62,708 nucleotides of DNA from Oerskovia enterophila (GTDB taxonomy: Bacteria; Actinomycetota; Actinomycetes; Actinomycetales; Cellulomonadaceae), in contig NZ_MAQA01000026.1 of NCBI RefSeq assembly GCF_001692445.1, positions 1-62,708 on the forward strand, written 5' to 3'. The notes below the pieces were generated by a model, which had not been told where the DNA came from, did not search any database, and was given only the letters and a program-made list of their open reading frames with translations. A program made the position numbers and the translations under genes. Shown here one piece after another: positions 8,688-17,511 of this stretch (positions within the stretch are counted from its first letter, which is position 1; every line of letters starts with the position of its first letter).

Positions 8688-9074
8688 ATGGTTCAGGTCA
8701 AGGTCTACGGCACCCGCACGGTCTGGGAGATGAAGCGCGAGGACATCTCCGACGCGATCCACCGCGCGGTCGTCGGCGCCTGGGGGCTGCCCGAGGAGAA
8801 GCGGTTCCACCGCTTCCTCCTCATGGAGGACGGCGACCTGATCGCGCCGCAGCGCAGCGACGCCTACCTCGTCATCGAGGTCGTGTGCTTCACAGGCCGC
8901 TCGCGCGAGGCCAAGCGCGCGCTCATCGCCGCGATGTTCGACGACGTCGCGCCCTTCCTGGGGCTGGCGGCGGACGACCTCGAGGTCGTCATCCTCGAGA
9001 GCCCGCCCGAGAGCTGGGGCATCCGCGGCAGGAGCGGCGACGAGCTCGCGCTGGGCTACCGCGTGGACGTGTAG
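8688..9074 (+). CDS. Tautomerase-like protein lacking the N-terminal proline
   Basis: 128 residues from ATG 8688, seven bases after TAGGTT (8675-8680), consistent with a leaderless start. The sequence VQVKVYGTRTVWEMKREDISDAIHRAV and the EEKRFHRFLLMEDGDLIAP segment match the larger tautomerase-superfamily proteins (Tautomerase_2-like). In tautomerases the residue after Met is the catalytic Pro1; here it is Val, so the classical acid/base chemistry should be lost or changed. The first bases of its TAG stop are also part of the rnpB -10 hexamer. Substrate unknown. Confidence 0.75.
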   Translation: MVQVKVYGTRTVWEMKREDISDAIHRAVVGAWGLPEEKRFHRFLLMEDGDLIAPQRSDAYLVIEVVCFTGRSREAKRALIAAMFDDVAPFLGLAADDLEVVILESPPESWGIRGRSGDELALGYRVDV

Positions 9075-9077
9075 GCT
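9072..9077 (+). promoter_or_regulatory. -10 element of rnpB, overlapping the tautomerase stop codon
   Basis: TAGGCT begins with the TAG stop of the preceding gene. The first base of the RNase P P1 helix is 9084, seven bases after the hexamer, exactly where transcription should begin. I see no strong -35. Confidence 0.6.
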
Positions 9078-9083
9078 GCGGGA

Positions 9084-9475
9084 GCGGATGAGTCGGTCAG
9101 ACGGCCGCGTCGGTGCCCTCGTGGCACCGCCGAGGAACGTCCGGGCTCCACAGGGCAAGGTGGTGGGTAACGCCCACCCGGGGTGACCCGCGGGACAGTG
9201 CCACAGAGAACAGACCGCCTCCCACGGCCTCGGCCGTGGGCGGTAAGGGTGAAACGGTGGTGTAAGAGACCACCAGCGGGCCAGGTGACTGGTCCGGCTA
9301 GGTAAACCCCACCTGGAGCAAGGTCAGACAGGAAGCGTTCGAGGGCTGCTCGCCCGAGCTTCCGGGTAGACCGCTGGAGGCGTGCGGCAACGTACGTCGT
9401 AGATGGATGGCCGTCACCCGCGCGGGGGCAACCGCGCGCGGGGACAGAACCCGGCGTACCGACCGACTCATCCGC
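9084..9475 (+). ncRNA. rnpB: RNase P RNA (bacterial class A)
   Basis: About 392 nt. The ends form a perfect 15-bp P1 helix (9084-9098 with 9461-9475). The universally conserved CR I core GAGGAACGTCCGGGCTCC is at 9132-9149 and the CR V partner ACAGAACCCGGCGTACC at 9444-9460, which together make the P4 helix. A GTAAGAGACCACCAGC segment lies near 9262-9278 and a GGTAAACCCC segment near 9300. It is the catalytic subunit of RNase P, which removes tRNA 5' leaders. Boundaries are set by the P1 arms and could be off by a few bases. Confidence 0.95.
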
Positions 9476-9539
9476 CCTCACCCGTCCGGCGACGCCGCCT
9501 CCTCTGTCGCCCGTACCTCGCCCTGCGTACGCTGGCTGG

Positions 9540-10001
9540 ATGAGGATCGTCGAGTGCTTGGCCCCGGTGCTGGGGCAGTGGCAGGGCGTCCACCGTCAGC
9601 GGCTCCTGCCCACCGACGCGTTCGTCGCGTCGGACGCCACGGCGTCCGTGACGGTCACGGCGCGTGAGTACGTCTCGCTCGCCTACACGTGGTCCGACGG
9701 CGACGCTCCCCAGGAGGGGCTGCTCCTTCTGAGCGGCGGCTCCGGACCAGAGGGGGTCTCCGCGGTCTGGCTCGACTCGTGGCACTCGTCGCCCGCCTGG
9801 ATGCTGTTCGCCGGCACGGTCGGCGAGGACGGCGTCGTCCGGCTGACCGGGAGCTATGCCGCACCGGAGGGGCCGGACTGGGGCTGGCAGATCTTCGTCG
9901 CTCCGGTCGAGGGCGGTGGCGGACGCATGACCATGCTCAACCTGGTACCCGGCGAGGCGCCCTACGAGGCGGTCGAGGCGGTTTACGACCACCGCGTCTG
10001 A
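9540..10001 (+). CDS. DUF1579-like protein
   Basis: 153 residues from ATG 9540; TACGCT (9528-9533) ends six bases before it, so leaderless. No signal peptide or membrane segment. The sequence opens with a helix (CLAPVLGQWQGVHRQ), then alternates beta strands with conserved Trp residues (LAYTWSDGD, VWLDSWHSSP, GPDWGWQIFV), the pattern of the lipocalin-like DUF1579 family. That family is thought to bind small ligands; no reaction is known. It lies after rnpB and converges on the DUF6328 gene, whose stop is 18 bases away. Confidence 0.6.
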   Translation: MRIVECLAPVLGQWQGVHRQRLLPTDAFVASDATASVTVTAREYVSLAYTWSDGDAPQEGLLLLSGGSGPEGVSAVWLDSWHSSPAWMLFAGTVGEDGVVRLTGSYAAPEGPDWGWQIFVAPVEGGGGRMTMLNLVPGEAPYEAVEAVYDHRV

Positions 10002-10019
10002 GCCGTCACCCGTCACCCG

Positions 10020-10610
10020 TCACCTGTCGGCTGACCGCGCTCGCCGCATGAGCTCGAGCGGCAGCGCCACCCAGAGCAGCGCGAACAGCACGAGCGCCCC
10101 CACGGCCGCGATCACCGCGGCGGCCGGCCCCACGACCACGTCGAAGATCAGCAGCACGGTCCCGGCCACGACGAGCGCGAGCACCACGAGCCCCACGCGC
10201 GCCAACCGGTCGGCCGACGTCACGAGCCGCATCTTGAGGTGCTTGCGGAACAGCAGGCGGTGCAACGACACGGGCGCGACGAGCAGTCCGGTCGCGAGCA
10301 CCGAGAGCACCACGAGGCACAGGTAGATCGTGCGCTGGGTGTCGTCGAGCTCGCCGAACCGCTGCTGGAACGGCAGGGTCAGCAGGAAGCCCGTGAGGAT
10401 CTGCACGCCCATCTGCGTGACGCGCAGCTCCTGCAGGAGCTCGGCCCAGTTGCGGTCGGCGCGCTCCTCGGCCGACTCGTGGCGCGAGTCGGCAGCGCCG
10501 GCCACGTCGTCCCCGGACGACCGCGAGTGCCGGGGACCTGGGCCGCCGGCCCCCGGGCCGCCAGCCCGATCGCTCGCGGGCCCCCGGCTACCCCCGTCGC
10601 CCGTGTCCAC
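10020..10610 (-). CDS. DUF6328-type membrane protein
   Basis: 196 residues if translation starts at GTG 10610, which has GACGAGG six bases upstream. Residues 1-40 are a Gly/Pro/Arg-rich disordered head. A short amphipathic helix (EERADRNWAELLQELRVTQMGVQILTG split over two turns) is followed by four membrane segments: about 70-85, 97-117, 145-163 and 167-185. Layout and the motif ELRVTQMGVQ fit DUF6328. Function unknown. It begins 10 bases after the stop of the upstream Rho-N protein gene, so the two form a small operon. Confidence 0.65.
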   Translation of the reverse strand: MDTGDGGSRGPASDRAGGPGAGGPGPRHSRSSGDDVAGAADSRHESAEERADRNWAELLQELRVTQMGVQILTGFLLTLPFQQRFGELDDTQRTIYLCLVVLSVLATGLLVAPVSLHRLLFRKHLKMRLVTSADRLARVGLVVLALVVAGTVLLIFDVVVGPAAAVIAAVGALVLFALLWVALPLELMRRARSADR

Positions 10611-10620
10611 GGCGGCCTCG

Positions 10621-10890
10621 TCAGTGGTTCCGGAGAGCCGACACGAGCTCGCTCTTGCGCATGGTCGAGCGGCCCTCGATCCCGATCTCGCGAGCCCTCG
10701 CGCGCAGCTCGCCCACGGTCCATTCCTCGTAGGCGGGCGACGACCCACCCTTCTTCCCGACCGTGCTGCGGGACGACGCCGCCGCGGCGTTGGCGATGCG
10801 CGCGGACTTCTCCTTGGAGTTCCCCTCGTCGCGCAGGGTCTCGTACAGCTCCTTGTCCTTGACCGAAGGACCGGGGTCTCGCCTGGGCAC
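10621..10890 (-). CDS. Small Rho-N-domain protein (DUF7218-like)
   Basis: 89 residues from GTG 10890, six bases after AGGTGA. The N-terminal half has the conserved segment SVKDKELYETLRDEGNSKEK and a short ARIANAAAA helix. The C-terminal half (about 50-89) is a SAP/Rho-N-like helix-extended-loop-helix: YEEWTVGELRARAREIGIEG then MRKSELVSAL. Such domains bind nucleic acid, so it may be a small DNA- or RNA-associated protein. It is first gene of the pair with DUF6328. Confidence 0.75.
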   Translation of the reverse strand: MPRRDPGPSVKDKELYETLRDEGNSKEKSARIANAAAASSRSTVGKKGGSSPAYEEWTVGELRARAREIGIEGRSTMRKSELVSALRNH

Positions 10891-11162
10891 AGGATCACCT
10901 CTCGAGGTCTCGATGAACAGGTCCTTCGACCGTACGACGACCCCGCAGCACTTGCTCGGCACGTGGCACCGGGCCAGAGCAGGTCAAGAGCGGCGAAGAC
11001 GACCAGGAGGAGGATTCGCCCAAAAACGCACGCCGACGGCATCCCAGGTAAAGCGCTCCCCAGAATGCTGTCATGCCGGTGCCACTTGGGGGTACCCTGG
11101 CTCTGTTGACGGCGCTCTAGACGTCGGGTGCCGAGAACACGACGAGCGGGGGCTCTGGACTC

Positions 11163-11537
11163 ATGACTCCGAGCAAGACGACGACCACCGGCGGTATCAC
11201 TCTCCTCGAGCAGCCGGAATCGAGTGTCGTGGACATGTGGGGCGAGATCGACGTGGCGCTGCGCAGCGAGGCGAGCGCGGCACTGGCGAACGCACTGGAC
11301 CGGGACGTGCCCGTCGTGATCGACACCTCGAAGGTGACGTTCATGGACTCCACGGGCATCGCGTTCCTCGTGCAGTTCTACACGATCGGCAGCGAGGAGG
11401 GACTGCAGGTCAGCCTGCGCAACCCTCCGACGGTCGTCACGGACGTCCTGGAGATGCTGGGCGTGATCGACATCTTCCCGGGGCTGCCGACGCACCATGT
11501 CGAGCACGACGAACCACAGCACCAGAGCGCGGTCTGA
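11163..11537 (+). CDS. STAS-domain anti-sigma factor antagonist
   Basis: 124 residues; ATG 11163, with a GGGGG stretch about nine bases upstream. The single STAS domain runs from about residue 12 to 105. The motif VTFMDSTGIAFL carries the Ser that is phosphorylated by an anti-sigma kinase in the SpoIIAA/RsbV family (near residue 62). Such proteins release a sigma factor by binding its anti-sigma factor when unphosphorylated. No anti-sigma kinase, phosphatase or sigma gene is beside it, so its partner is elsewhere. The tail (HHVEHDEPQHQ) is hydrophilic. Confidence 0.85.
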   Translation: MTPSKTTTTGGITLLEQPESSVVDMWGEIDVALRSEASAALANALDRDVPVVIDTSKVTFMDSTGIAFLVQFYTIGSEEGLQVSLRNPPTVVTDVLEMLGVIDIFPGLPTHHVEHDEPQHQSAV

Positions 11538-11550
11538 CCCGCCTCGCGGC

Positions 11551-11614
11551 GGGCCGGACCACGCCCGTCGGAGCGGGCCGGACCACGCCCGTCGGAGCGG
11601 GCCGGACCACGCCC
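11551..11614. repeat. 24-bp tandem repeat between convergent genes
   Basis: The unit GGGCCGGACCACGCCCGTCGGAGC (written here as two parts: GGGCCGGACCACGCCC + GTCGGAGC) is present at 11551-11574 and 11575-11598, with a third partial copy at 11599-11614. It lies in the 169-base gap between the STAS gene and ppgK, which converge. Each unit contains GGGC...GCCC, so it can fold and may act in transcription termination. Confidence 0.65.
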
Positions 11615-11706
11615 GGCTGCGCCGGACCCGACCAAGCGCCGGGCGCACCCGTCCGAGCGCGGCCGGACAGTTGGCCGGGTCGGCCTGCCGTCAGGCCGAA
11701 CGCCGA

Positions 11707-12486
11707 TCAGGCCAGCCCGGCTCCCTCGGCTGCCAGCGCGGCCGCGCCCACGATGCCCGCGGCGTTGCGCAGCTCGGCCGGGATGATGGGCGCCTTGAGG
11801 TGCAGCAGCGGCAGGAAGTTCTCGTGGTGCTTGGAGATCCCGCCGCCGACCACGATCAGGTCGGGTGAGAAGAGCATCTCGACGACCTCGAAGTAGCGCT
11901 GGAGCCGAGCGGCCCACTCCTCCCACGAGAGGTCCTCCCGGCCGCGCGCCGACTCCGCGGCCCGTGACTCGGCGTCGAATCCGTCGATCTCGAGGTGGCC
12001 CAGCTCGGTGTTGGGCACGAGGATCCCGTCGACGACCAGGGCGCTGCCGATGCCCGTGCCCAGGGTCGCGAGCAGGACCACGCCCTTGGTGTCCTTGGCC
12101 GCGCCGTAGCGGACCTCGCCGATCCCCGCGGCGTCCGCGTCGTTGACCGCGACGACGTGCCGCCCGGTCTCCTTCTTGATCAGCGCGGGCAGGTCGACGC
12201 CCTTCCAGGACTTGTCGAGGTTCGCGATGAACCCGATCACGCCGTGGTGGATGGGGCCGGGGAAGGCCACGCCGATCGGAACGTCGTGCGGCAGGTCGTA
12301 CTCGTCGACGAGCTCGGCGATGACCTTGGCGACGGCCTCGGGCGTGGAGGGCTGCGGCGTCGGGATGCGGTGACGCTCCTGGGCGAACTCGCCCGTGGCG
12401 AGGTCGACCGGTGCGCCCTTGATGCCGCTGCCGCCGACGTCGATCCCGAAGGCCAGCCCGTGGTGGTGGTGTGAGTGCTTGCTCAT
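11707..12486 (-). CDS. ppgK: Polyphosphate glucokinase
   Basis: 259 residues, ROK fold. The phosphate-binding motif [13 protein letters not shown] is at about residues 13-25, VAFPGP near 70, and [13 protein letters not shown] and [13 protein letters not shown] supply the sugar- and phosphate-binding loops. LGHLEIDG is the ROK substrate motif. It phosphorylates glucose to glucose-6-phosphate using inorganic polyphosphate (and usually ATP), a typical actinobacterial trait. The ATG overlaps the map stop by four bases, so the two are translationally coupled. The N-terminal [10 protein letters not shown] is a natural His-rich start, not a tag by necessity. Confidence 0.93.
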   Translation of the reverse strand: MSKHSHHHHGLAFGIDVGGSGIKGAPVDLATGEFAQERHRIPTPQPSTPEAVAKVIAELVDEYDLPHDVPIGVAFPGPIHHGVIGFIANLDKSWKGVDLPALIKKETGRHVVAVNDADAAGIGEVRYGAAKDTKGVVLLATLGTGIGSALVVDGILVPNTELGHLEIDGFDAESRAAESARGREDLSWEEWAARLQRYFEVVEMLFSPDLIVVGGGISKHHENFLPLLHLKAPIIPAELRNAAGIVGAAALAAEGAGLA

Positions 12487-13364
12487 GGCAGGGTCAGGAT
12501 CTCCGCTCCGTCTTCGGTGACGACCAGGGTGTGCTCGAACTGCGCGGTCAGCGACCTGTCCGCGGTGACTACGGTCCACCCGTCGTCCCACATGCGCCAC
12601 TCGGGGCCGCCGAGCGTCAGCATGGGCTCGATCGTGAAGACCATGCCCGGTTCCATGACGGTGTCGTGGTCGGGGGCCGCGTCGTAGTGGGGGATCACGA
12701 GCCCCGAGTGGAACGACTCGCCGACGCCGTGGCCCGTGTACTCGCGCACCACGCCGTAGCCGAACCGGTGCGCGTACTTCTCGATCACGCGGCCCAGGAC
12801 GTTGACCTCGCGCCCGGGTCGCACGGCCTTGATGGCCCGGTCGAGCGACTCGCGCGTGCGCTGCACGAGCAGCGCGGCCTCCTCGCTGATCTCACCGACC
12901 GCGAACGTGGCGTTGTTGTCGCCGTGCACGCCGCCGATGAACGCGGTGATGTCGACGTTGACGATGTCGCCCTCGACCATCTCTGTCGAGTCCGGGATCC
13001 CGTGGCACACGACCTCGTTGAGCGAGGTGCACAGCGACTTGGGGAAGCCGCGGTAGCCGAGCGTCGACGGGTAGGCGCCGTGGTCCAGGAGGAACTCGTG
13101 CCCGATCCGGTCGAGCTCGTCGGTGCTCACACCGGGGGCGACGTGCATCCCGACCTCGGCGAGGGCCTGGGCCGCGATGCGGCTCGCGACCCGGATCCGG
13201 TCGAGGGTCTCGGGGTCCACGACGTCGTCGCCCGTGAAGGGCTGCGGGCCGGGCTGCCCCACGTACTCGGGCCGTGCGATCGAGCGTGGCACGACGCGCA
13301 GGGGAGAGACCGACCCCGGGACCAACGGTCCGCGTGGGGCGGTCAGGACGGAGGAATCGGGCAT
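12483..13364 (-). CDS. map: Type I methionine aminopeptidase
   Basis: 293 residues; ATG 13364 lies six bases after TAGACT (13371-13376), so probably leaderless. The first 45 residues are the N-terminal extension with a PxxPxxVP pattern seen in actinobacterial type Ic enzymes. The metal ligands are in [17 protein letters not shown] (two Asp), YTGHGVG (His), FTIEPML and FEHTLVV (Glu). It removes the initiator Met from nascent proteins. It is the first gene of a two-gene unit with ppgK. Confidence 0.95.
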   Translation of the reverse strand: MPDSSVLTAPRGPLVPGSVSPLRVVPRSIARPEYVGQPGPQPFTGDDVVDPETLDRIRVASRIAAQALAEVGMHVAPGVSTDELDRIGHEFLLDHGAYPSTLGYRGFPKSLCTSLNEVVCHGIPDSTEMVEGDIVNVDITAFIGGVHGDNNATFAVGEISEEAALLVQRTRESLDRAIKAVRPGREVNVLGRVIEKYAHRFGYGVVREYTGHGVGESFHSGLVIPHYDAAPDHDTVMEPGMVFTIEPMLTLGGPEWRMWDDGWTVVTADRSLTAQFEHTLVVTEDGAEILTLP

Positions 13365-13440
13365 GCCGCCAGTCTACGGAGTGCCCGTGGCCCGGTGCGT
13401 ATGGCCGACGCCGTGCGCGCGGGTGAGGCAGGATCGTCCT

Positions 13441-13662
13441 ATGACGAAGGAACGATTCTCCGACGACGGCGACCCGGTCTCCGAGGACCAGTACTACTTC
13501 GACACGCGCACGGGGGAGGTCTCGAAGGGCCCGCAGTCGACGTGGTCCTCGCGCATGGGCCCGTACCCGACGCGTGAGGCCGCGGCCCAGGCGCTCGACC
13601 TTGCCCGTGCCCGCTCCGAGGCCTGGGACGAGGAGGAACGGGAGCGCGAGCGCGACAAGTGA
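13441..13662 (+). CDS. Small conserved actinobacterial protein
   Basis: 73 residues from ATG 13441; CAGGAT ends six bases upstream, the same spacing seen at glnA2, which points to a leaderless start. The core YYFDTRTGEVSKGPQSTW and RMGPYPTREAAAQALDLARAR is conserved in many actinobacteria; the tail is strongly acidic and basic (DEEERERERDK). It resembles SPOR-like or peptide-processing-associated small proteins but has no assigned role. Its stop overlaps the amidase start by four bases. Confidence 0.75.
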   Translation: MTKERFSDDGDPVSEDQYYFDTRTGEVSKGPQSTWSSRMGPYPTREAAAQALDLARARSEAWDEEERERERDK

Positions 13663-14567
13663 CGGATCCTGCCGGTCGGGCCGGCCGCTGGACCGTGGCG
13701 CTCGCGGTGCTGCTCGCGGGCCTCGCGGTGGGATGGTTGTCCTGGCTCGCGTTCGGCAGCGGCGCGGGCGACGAGCGCCCGGCGCCCTCCCCGAGCCCGA
13801 CGACGGAGCTCACCTCGGGTGCGTCCGCGACCGACGTCCCCGGCGTCGCAGGCGTCGCCGGCTCCGGCAAATCGTCCCCACCGGACCCTGCGTCGCTCCC
13901 GCTGACCGGGCTGACGGTCGCGCTCGACCCGGGGCACAACGGCGCGAACGCCCAGCACCCGGACCAGGCCGGTGCGCTCGTGCCGGACGGTCGCGGGGGC
14001 TCCAAGGCGTGCAACACGGTCGGCACGTCGACCGACGCGGGCTACCCCGAGCACGCGTTCACGTGGGACGTCGCCTCGCGGGCCACCACGGCGCTCGAGG
14101 ACCTCGGCGCACGGGTCGTCGTGACGCGCGTGGACGACGAAGGGGTCGGGCCGTGCGTCGACGTCCGGGGAGGCTTCGCCCAGGCGGTGGGGGCGGACGT
14201 GCTCGTCTCGGTCCACGCCAACGGCAGCGACGACCGCGCGGCGAAGGGGTTCTTCGTCATCGTGGCGGACCCGCCGCCGGTCGTCGACGGCCCGCCGCGG
14301 GCCGACGACGCGGCGTCGAGCGAGCGTCTCGCGACGGCCATGGTCGGAGCCCTGGCATCCGCGGGCTTCACGCCGTCGGGCAGCGTCGCCGGCGCGATCT
14401 CGCGGCGCGGCGATCTCGCGACGCTCAACCTCGCCGCGCGCCCCGCGGTGCTGCTCGAGCTCGCCGAGATGCGCAACCCGGACGAGGCCGCGCTGGCGTC
14501 CTCCGAGGAGGGCCGCCAGCGCTACGCCGACGCGATCGCCGCGGGCGTGGTCGCCTGGGCGGGGTAG
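13659..14567 (+). CDS. N-acetylmuramoyl-L-alanine amidase (Amidase_3)
   Basis: 302 residues from a GTG that overlaps the previous stop (GTGA). A single N-terminal membrane segment (about residues 12-34) acts as signal anchor, followed by a Ser/Pro/Thr linker to about 80. The catalytic domain has the zinc ligands in VALDPGHNG (His), YPEHAFTWDVA (Glu) and LVSVHANGS (His), plus LLELAEMRN, where a Glu near the C-terminus is catalytic. It cleaves the stem peptide from muramic acid in peptidoglycan, so it works outside the membrane in wall turnover. Confidence 0.9.
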   Translation: MTDPAGRAGRWTVALAVLLAGLAVGWLSWLAFGSGAGDERPAPSPSPTTELTSGASATDVPGVAGVAGSGKSSPPDPASLPLTGLTVALDPGHNGANAQHPDQAGALVPDGRGGSKACNTVGTSTDAGYPEHAFTWDVASRATTALEDLGARVVVTRVDDEGVGPCVDVRGGFAQAVGADVLVSVHANGSDDRAAKGFFVIVADPPPVVDGPPRADDAASSERLATAMVGALASAGFTPSGSVAGAISRRGDLATLNLAARPAVLLELAEMRNPDEAALASSEEGRQRYADAIAAGVVAWAG

Positions 14568-14630
14568 CCCCCTCTCCCCGGAGCAACCGCGAGCCTCCCC
14601 GCCCCGAGGCAAGAGGCCCGGGCACGGCGA

Positions 14631-14693
14631 CGCCCGACGGCGCCACGCACCCCGGGCGCACCGGTGCACCCTGGGGAGCGACGCCGTCGGGCG
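14631..14693. terminator. Inverted repeat between convergent amidase and panB
   Basis: Arms CGCCCGACGGCG (14631-14642) and CGCCGTCGGGCG (14682-14693) are perfectly complementary. The 39-base interior contains further palindromes (GCACCGGTGC). It sits in the 135-base gap between two convergent genes and could stop transcription from both sides. Confidence 0.55.
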
Positions 14694-14702
14694 GGGAGGG
14701 GC

Positions 14703-15545
14703 TTACTTCTCGAAGCTGTGCGCCGCGTCCGGGAACGTGCCGCCCTTGACCTCTTCCGCGTAGTCCTGCGCGGCCCGGCCCAGGGCCGCACCGATCTCCG
14801 CGAACCGCTTGGCGAAGCGCGGCGACCACTCGGTCATCCCGGCGAGGTCCGTCCAGACGAGGACCTGGCCGTCGCACTCGGGACCCGCGCCGATCCCGAT
14901 GGTCGGGATGCGCACGATCTCCGTCACGCGGGCCGCGACCTCGACCGGGACCATCTCGAGGACCACGGCGACCGCGCCCGCGTCGGTCACGGCGACGGCG
15001 TCCTCGCACAGGCGCTCGGCGGCGTCGTCCCCGCGGCCCTGCACGCGCGGCCCGCCCAGGATGTTCTCCGACTGCGGCGTGAAGCCCAGGTGCGCGACGA
15101 CGGGGATGCCCGCGTCGGTCAGCGCCCGGATCTGCGTGGCCGAGCGACGCCCGCCCTCGAGCTTGACCGCGTGCGCGCCGGTCTCCTTCATGATGCGCAC
15201 GCTCGTCGCGAGGGCCTGCTCCGGCCCGGCCTCGTACGAGCCGAACGGCAGGTCCACGATCACGAGCGCACGCTGCGCGGCCCGTGCGACGCCGCGCGCG
15301 GCGGGGATCATGTCGTCGACCGTGACGGGCAGCGTGGTCCGGTGCCCGTGCATGGTGTTCCCGATCGAGTCGCCGACGAGCAGCATGTCGATGCCCGCCT
15401 CGTCGAAGATGCGGGCGGTCACCGCGTCGTACGCGGTGAGCATCGTGAGCTTCTCGTGCCGCGCCTTGGCCTCCGCGAGGTGGTGGACGCGGAAGCGCTT
15501 GACGGGCGTGGCCGGGGTCTGGCCGGGCTGGGTGTGTGCGGACAT
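14703..15545 (-). CDS. panB: 3-methyl-2-oxobutanoate hydroxymethyltransferase
   Basis: 280 residues; the ATG at 15545 has GGAGAG about nine bases upstream. The TIM-barrel motifs are clear: [30 protein letters not shown] (Mg-binding Asp), [43 protein letters not shown]. It makes ketopantoate from 2-oxoisovalerate using methylene-tetrahydrofolate, the first step of pantothenate and CoA synthesis. It lies 94 bases after nadE on the same strand and may be cotranscribed. Its place near glnA2 matches Rv2225 next to Rv2222c. Confidence 0.95.
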   Translation of the reverse strand: MSAHTQPGQTPATPVKRFRVHHLAEAKARHEKLTMLTAYDAVTARIFDEAGIDMLLVGDSIGNTMHGHRTTLPVTVDDMIPAARGVARAAQRALVIVDLPFGSYEAGPEQALATSVRIMKETGAHAVKLEGGRRSATQIRALTDAGIPVVAHLGFTPQSENILGGPRVQGRGDDAAERLCEDAVAVTDAGAVAVVLEMVPVEVAARVTEIVRIPTIGIGAGPECDGQVLVWTDLAGMTEWSPRFAKRFAEIGAALGRAAQDYAEEVKGGTFPDAAHSFEK

Positions 15546-15639
15546 GCTCTCGTCTCTCCAGGTCGTGCGGCCCGCCGGTGGTCGGTGGGCCGGTCGTACG
15601 GGAAGCAGGTGGGGCGTGCGGCCCTGGCGGTGAGCCGGA

Positions 15640-17373
15640 CTACTCGGCGGGCTCGCGCCAGCGGGACGTGACGGGCAGGCGGCGGTCGCGGCCGAACGCG
15701 AGCGAGGTGACCTTGGGGCCGAGCGGGTACTGGCGCCGCTTCCACTCGGCGCGGTCGACGAGCGTCACGACCTTGTCCACGACCTCGGGGTCGAACCCGC
15801 GGGCGAGCAGCTCGGCGCGCCCCTCGGCGTGCTCGATGTACGCGTCGAGGACCTCGTCGAGCAGGTCGTAGGGAGGCAGCGAGTCCTGGTCGGTCTGGCC
15901 GGGTCGCAGCTCGGCCGACGGCGGCTTGGTGATCGAGGACTCGGGGATCGGGGGGATCTCGCCCGCGTCGAGCGCGGCGTCGTTGCGCCAGCGCGCGAGG
16001 GCCCACACGCGCGACTTGTCGACGTCCTTGAGCGGCGCGTAGCCACCGATGCTGCCCGCGTCGTAGATGGTCGCGTAGCCCACCGCGAGCTCGGACTTGT
16101 TGCCCGGCGCGATGACGAGATGGCCCTCGCGGTTCGAGATCGCCATGAGGACCACGCCGCGCACGCGCGCCTGGAGGTTCTCCTCGGCGACGCCCTCGAG
16201 CGCGAGCTCGCCCTGGAAGGCCTCGACCATGGGCGCGATGGGCTGCACGCGGTAGTCGGCGCCGAGGCGCTTGGCGAGGTCGGCGGCGTCGTCCTTGCTG
16301 TGCTCGGACGAGTACGACGAGGGCATCGAGACGCCCACGACGTTCTGGCCGCCGATCGCGTCGGCCGCGAGGGTCGCGGTGAGCGCCGAGTCGATCCCGC
16401 CCGACAGCCCCAGGACGATCGATCGGAACCCGTTCTTGCGCACGTACCCGGCCAGGCCCGTGACGCAGGCCCGGTAGACCTCCTCGTCGGGGTGCAGCGG
16501 GGGAGCGATGCGCCCCGTGGGGTAGACGGTCGCCGGCGCGGTGCCCGTCAGGTCGGCGGAGGACGTCCGCGCGGGCAGGTCCCAGACCAGCAGGTCCTCG
16601 ACGAACTGCGGCGAGGACGTGAGCACCGAGCCGTCGGGGCCCACGACGAACGACCCGCCGTCGAACACCAGGTCGTCCTGCCCGCCGACCATGTTGACGT
16701 ACGCGACGGGGGCGTCGACCTCCGCGGCGCGGCGCGCGGCCAGGTCGGTGCGGACGTGCCCCTTGCCCTCCTCGTACGGAGAGCCGTTGAGCACGAGCAG
16801 CAGGTCGATCCCGTGGCCGGCCTCGTCGAGGCCGCCCAGCGTGGTGATCGGCCCGCCGTCCTGCCAGATGTCCTCGCAGATGACGATGCCGACCGCGCGG
16901 CCCTCGATCTCGACGACGAGCGGCTCGGTCCCGGGCGCGAAGATGCGGAACTCGTCGAACACGCCGTAGTTCGGCAGGTGGTGCTTGTCGTAGGCGGCGA
17001 GGACCTCGCCGTGCTGGATGACGACCGCGCGGTTGGTCGGCAGGTCGGCCGGCGCCCCCGAGGCCGCGCGCTCGGGCGTGTCCGGCGTCCCGGCGGTCCC
17101 CACGGTGCCCAGGACGACCGTGACGCCGCCCAGGCCCTCGCGCTCGAGCTGCGCGGCGACGTCGGCCGCTGCGGCCCACGCGGCGCGACGGAACGAGGCG
17201 CGCAGCGCCAGGTCCTCGATCGGGTAGCCCGTGAGCGTCATCTCGGGGAACGCGACGACGTGGGCGCCCTCGCCCGCCGCGCGCCGGGTCCACTCGAGGA
17301 TCTTCGCCGTGTTCTGGTCGATCGCTCCGACGCACGTGTCGATCTGTGCGAGGGCGATGCGCAGTTCTGCCAT
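15640..17373 (-). CDS. nadE: Glutamine-dependent NAD+ synthase
   Basis: 577 residues; ATG 17373 follows TAGGCT (17381-17386) by seven bases. The N-terminal 270 residues are a nitrilase-type glutaminase with the triad Glu44 ([10 protein letters not shown]), Lys ([10 protein letters not shown]) and Cys ([11 protein letters not shown]). The C-terminal half is the ATP-dependent synthetase with [13 protein letters not shown] and [21 protein letters not shown]. It amidates deamido-NAD with ammonia channelled from glutamine. The gene is divergent from glnA2 across 138 bases. Confidence 0.95.
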   Translation of the reverse strand: MAELRIALAQIDTCVGAIDQNTAKILEWTRRAAGEGAHVVAFPEMTLTGYPIEDLALRASFRRAAWAAAADVAAQLEREGLGGVTVVLGTVGTAGTPDTPERAASGAPADLPTNRAVVIQHGEVLAAYDKHHLPNYGVFDEFRIFAPGTEPLVVEIEGRAVGIVICEDIWQDGGPITTLGGLDEAGHGIDLLLVLNGSPYEEGKGHVRTDLAARRAAEVDAPVAYVNMVGGQDDLVFDGGSFVVGPDGSVLTSSPQFVEDLLVWDLPARTSSADLTGTAPATVYPTGRIAPPLHPDEEVYRACVTGLAGYVRKNGFRSIVLGLSGGIDSALTATLAADAIGGQNVVGVSMPSSYSSEHSKDDAADLAKRLGADYRVQPIAPMVEAFQGELALEGVAEENLQARVRGVVLMAISNREGHLVIAPGNKSELAVGYATIYDAGSIGGYAPLKDVDKSRVWALARWRNDAALDAGEIPPIPESSITKPPSAELRPGQTDQDSLPPYDLLDEVLDAYIEHAEGRAELLARGFDPEVVDKVVTLVDRAEWKRRQYPLGPKVTSLAFGRDRRLPVTSRWREPAE

Positions 17374-17511
17374 GCTCGCCAGCCTATGCGAACCCGCCGG
17401 TCAGGTGCCCATCGGTACCGTTCGGCGCGCGGCCGTGGCACGCTGGCGACACGTCGCGCCGTCAGGACGCGTCGTAACCCGCTCGACACACTCATCAGGC
17501 AGGATGTAGCC

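Noticed and set aside
11047-11060. AAAGCGCTCCCC resembling a CelR site
   Set aside because: Only one half of the palindrome matches.
11128-11147. GGTGCCGAGAAC stretch similar to the inverted-repeat family
   Set aside because: Only the first 12 bases match and no pairing arm follows.
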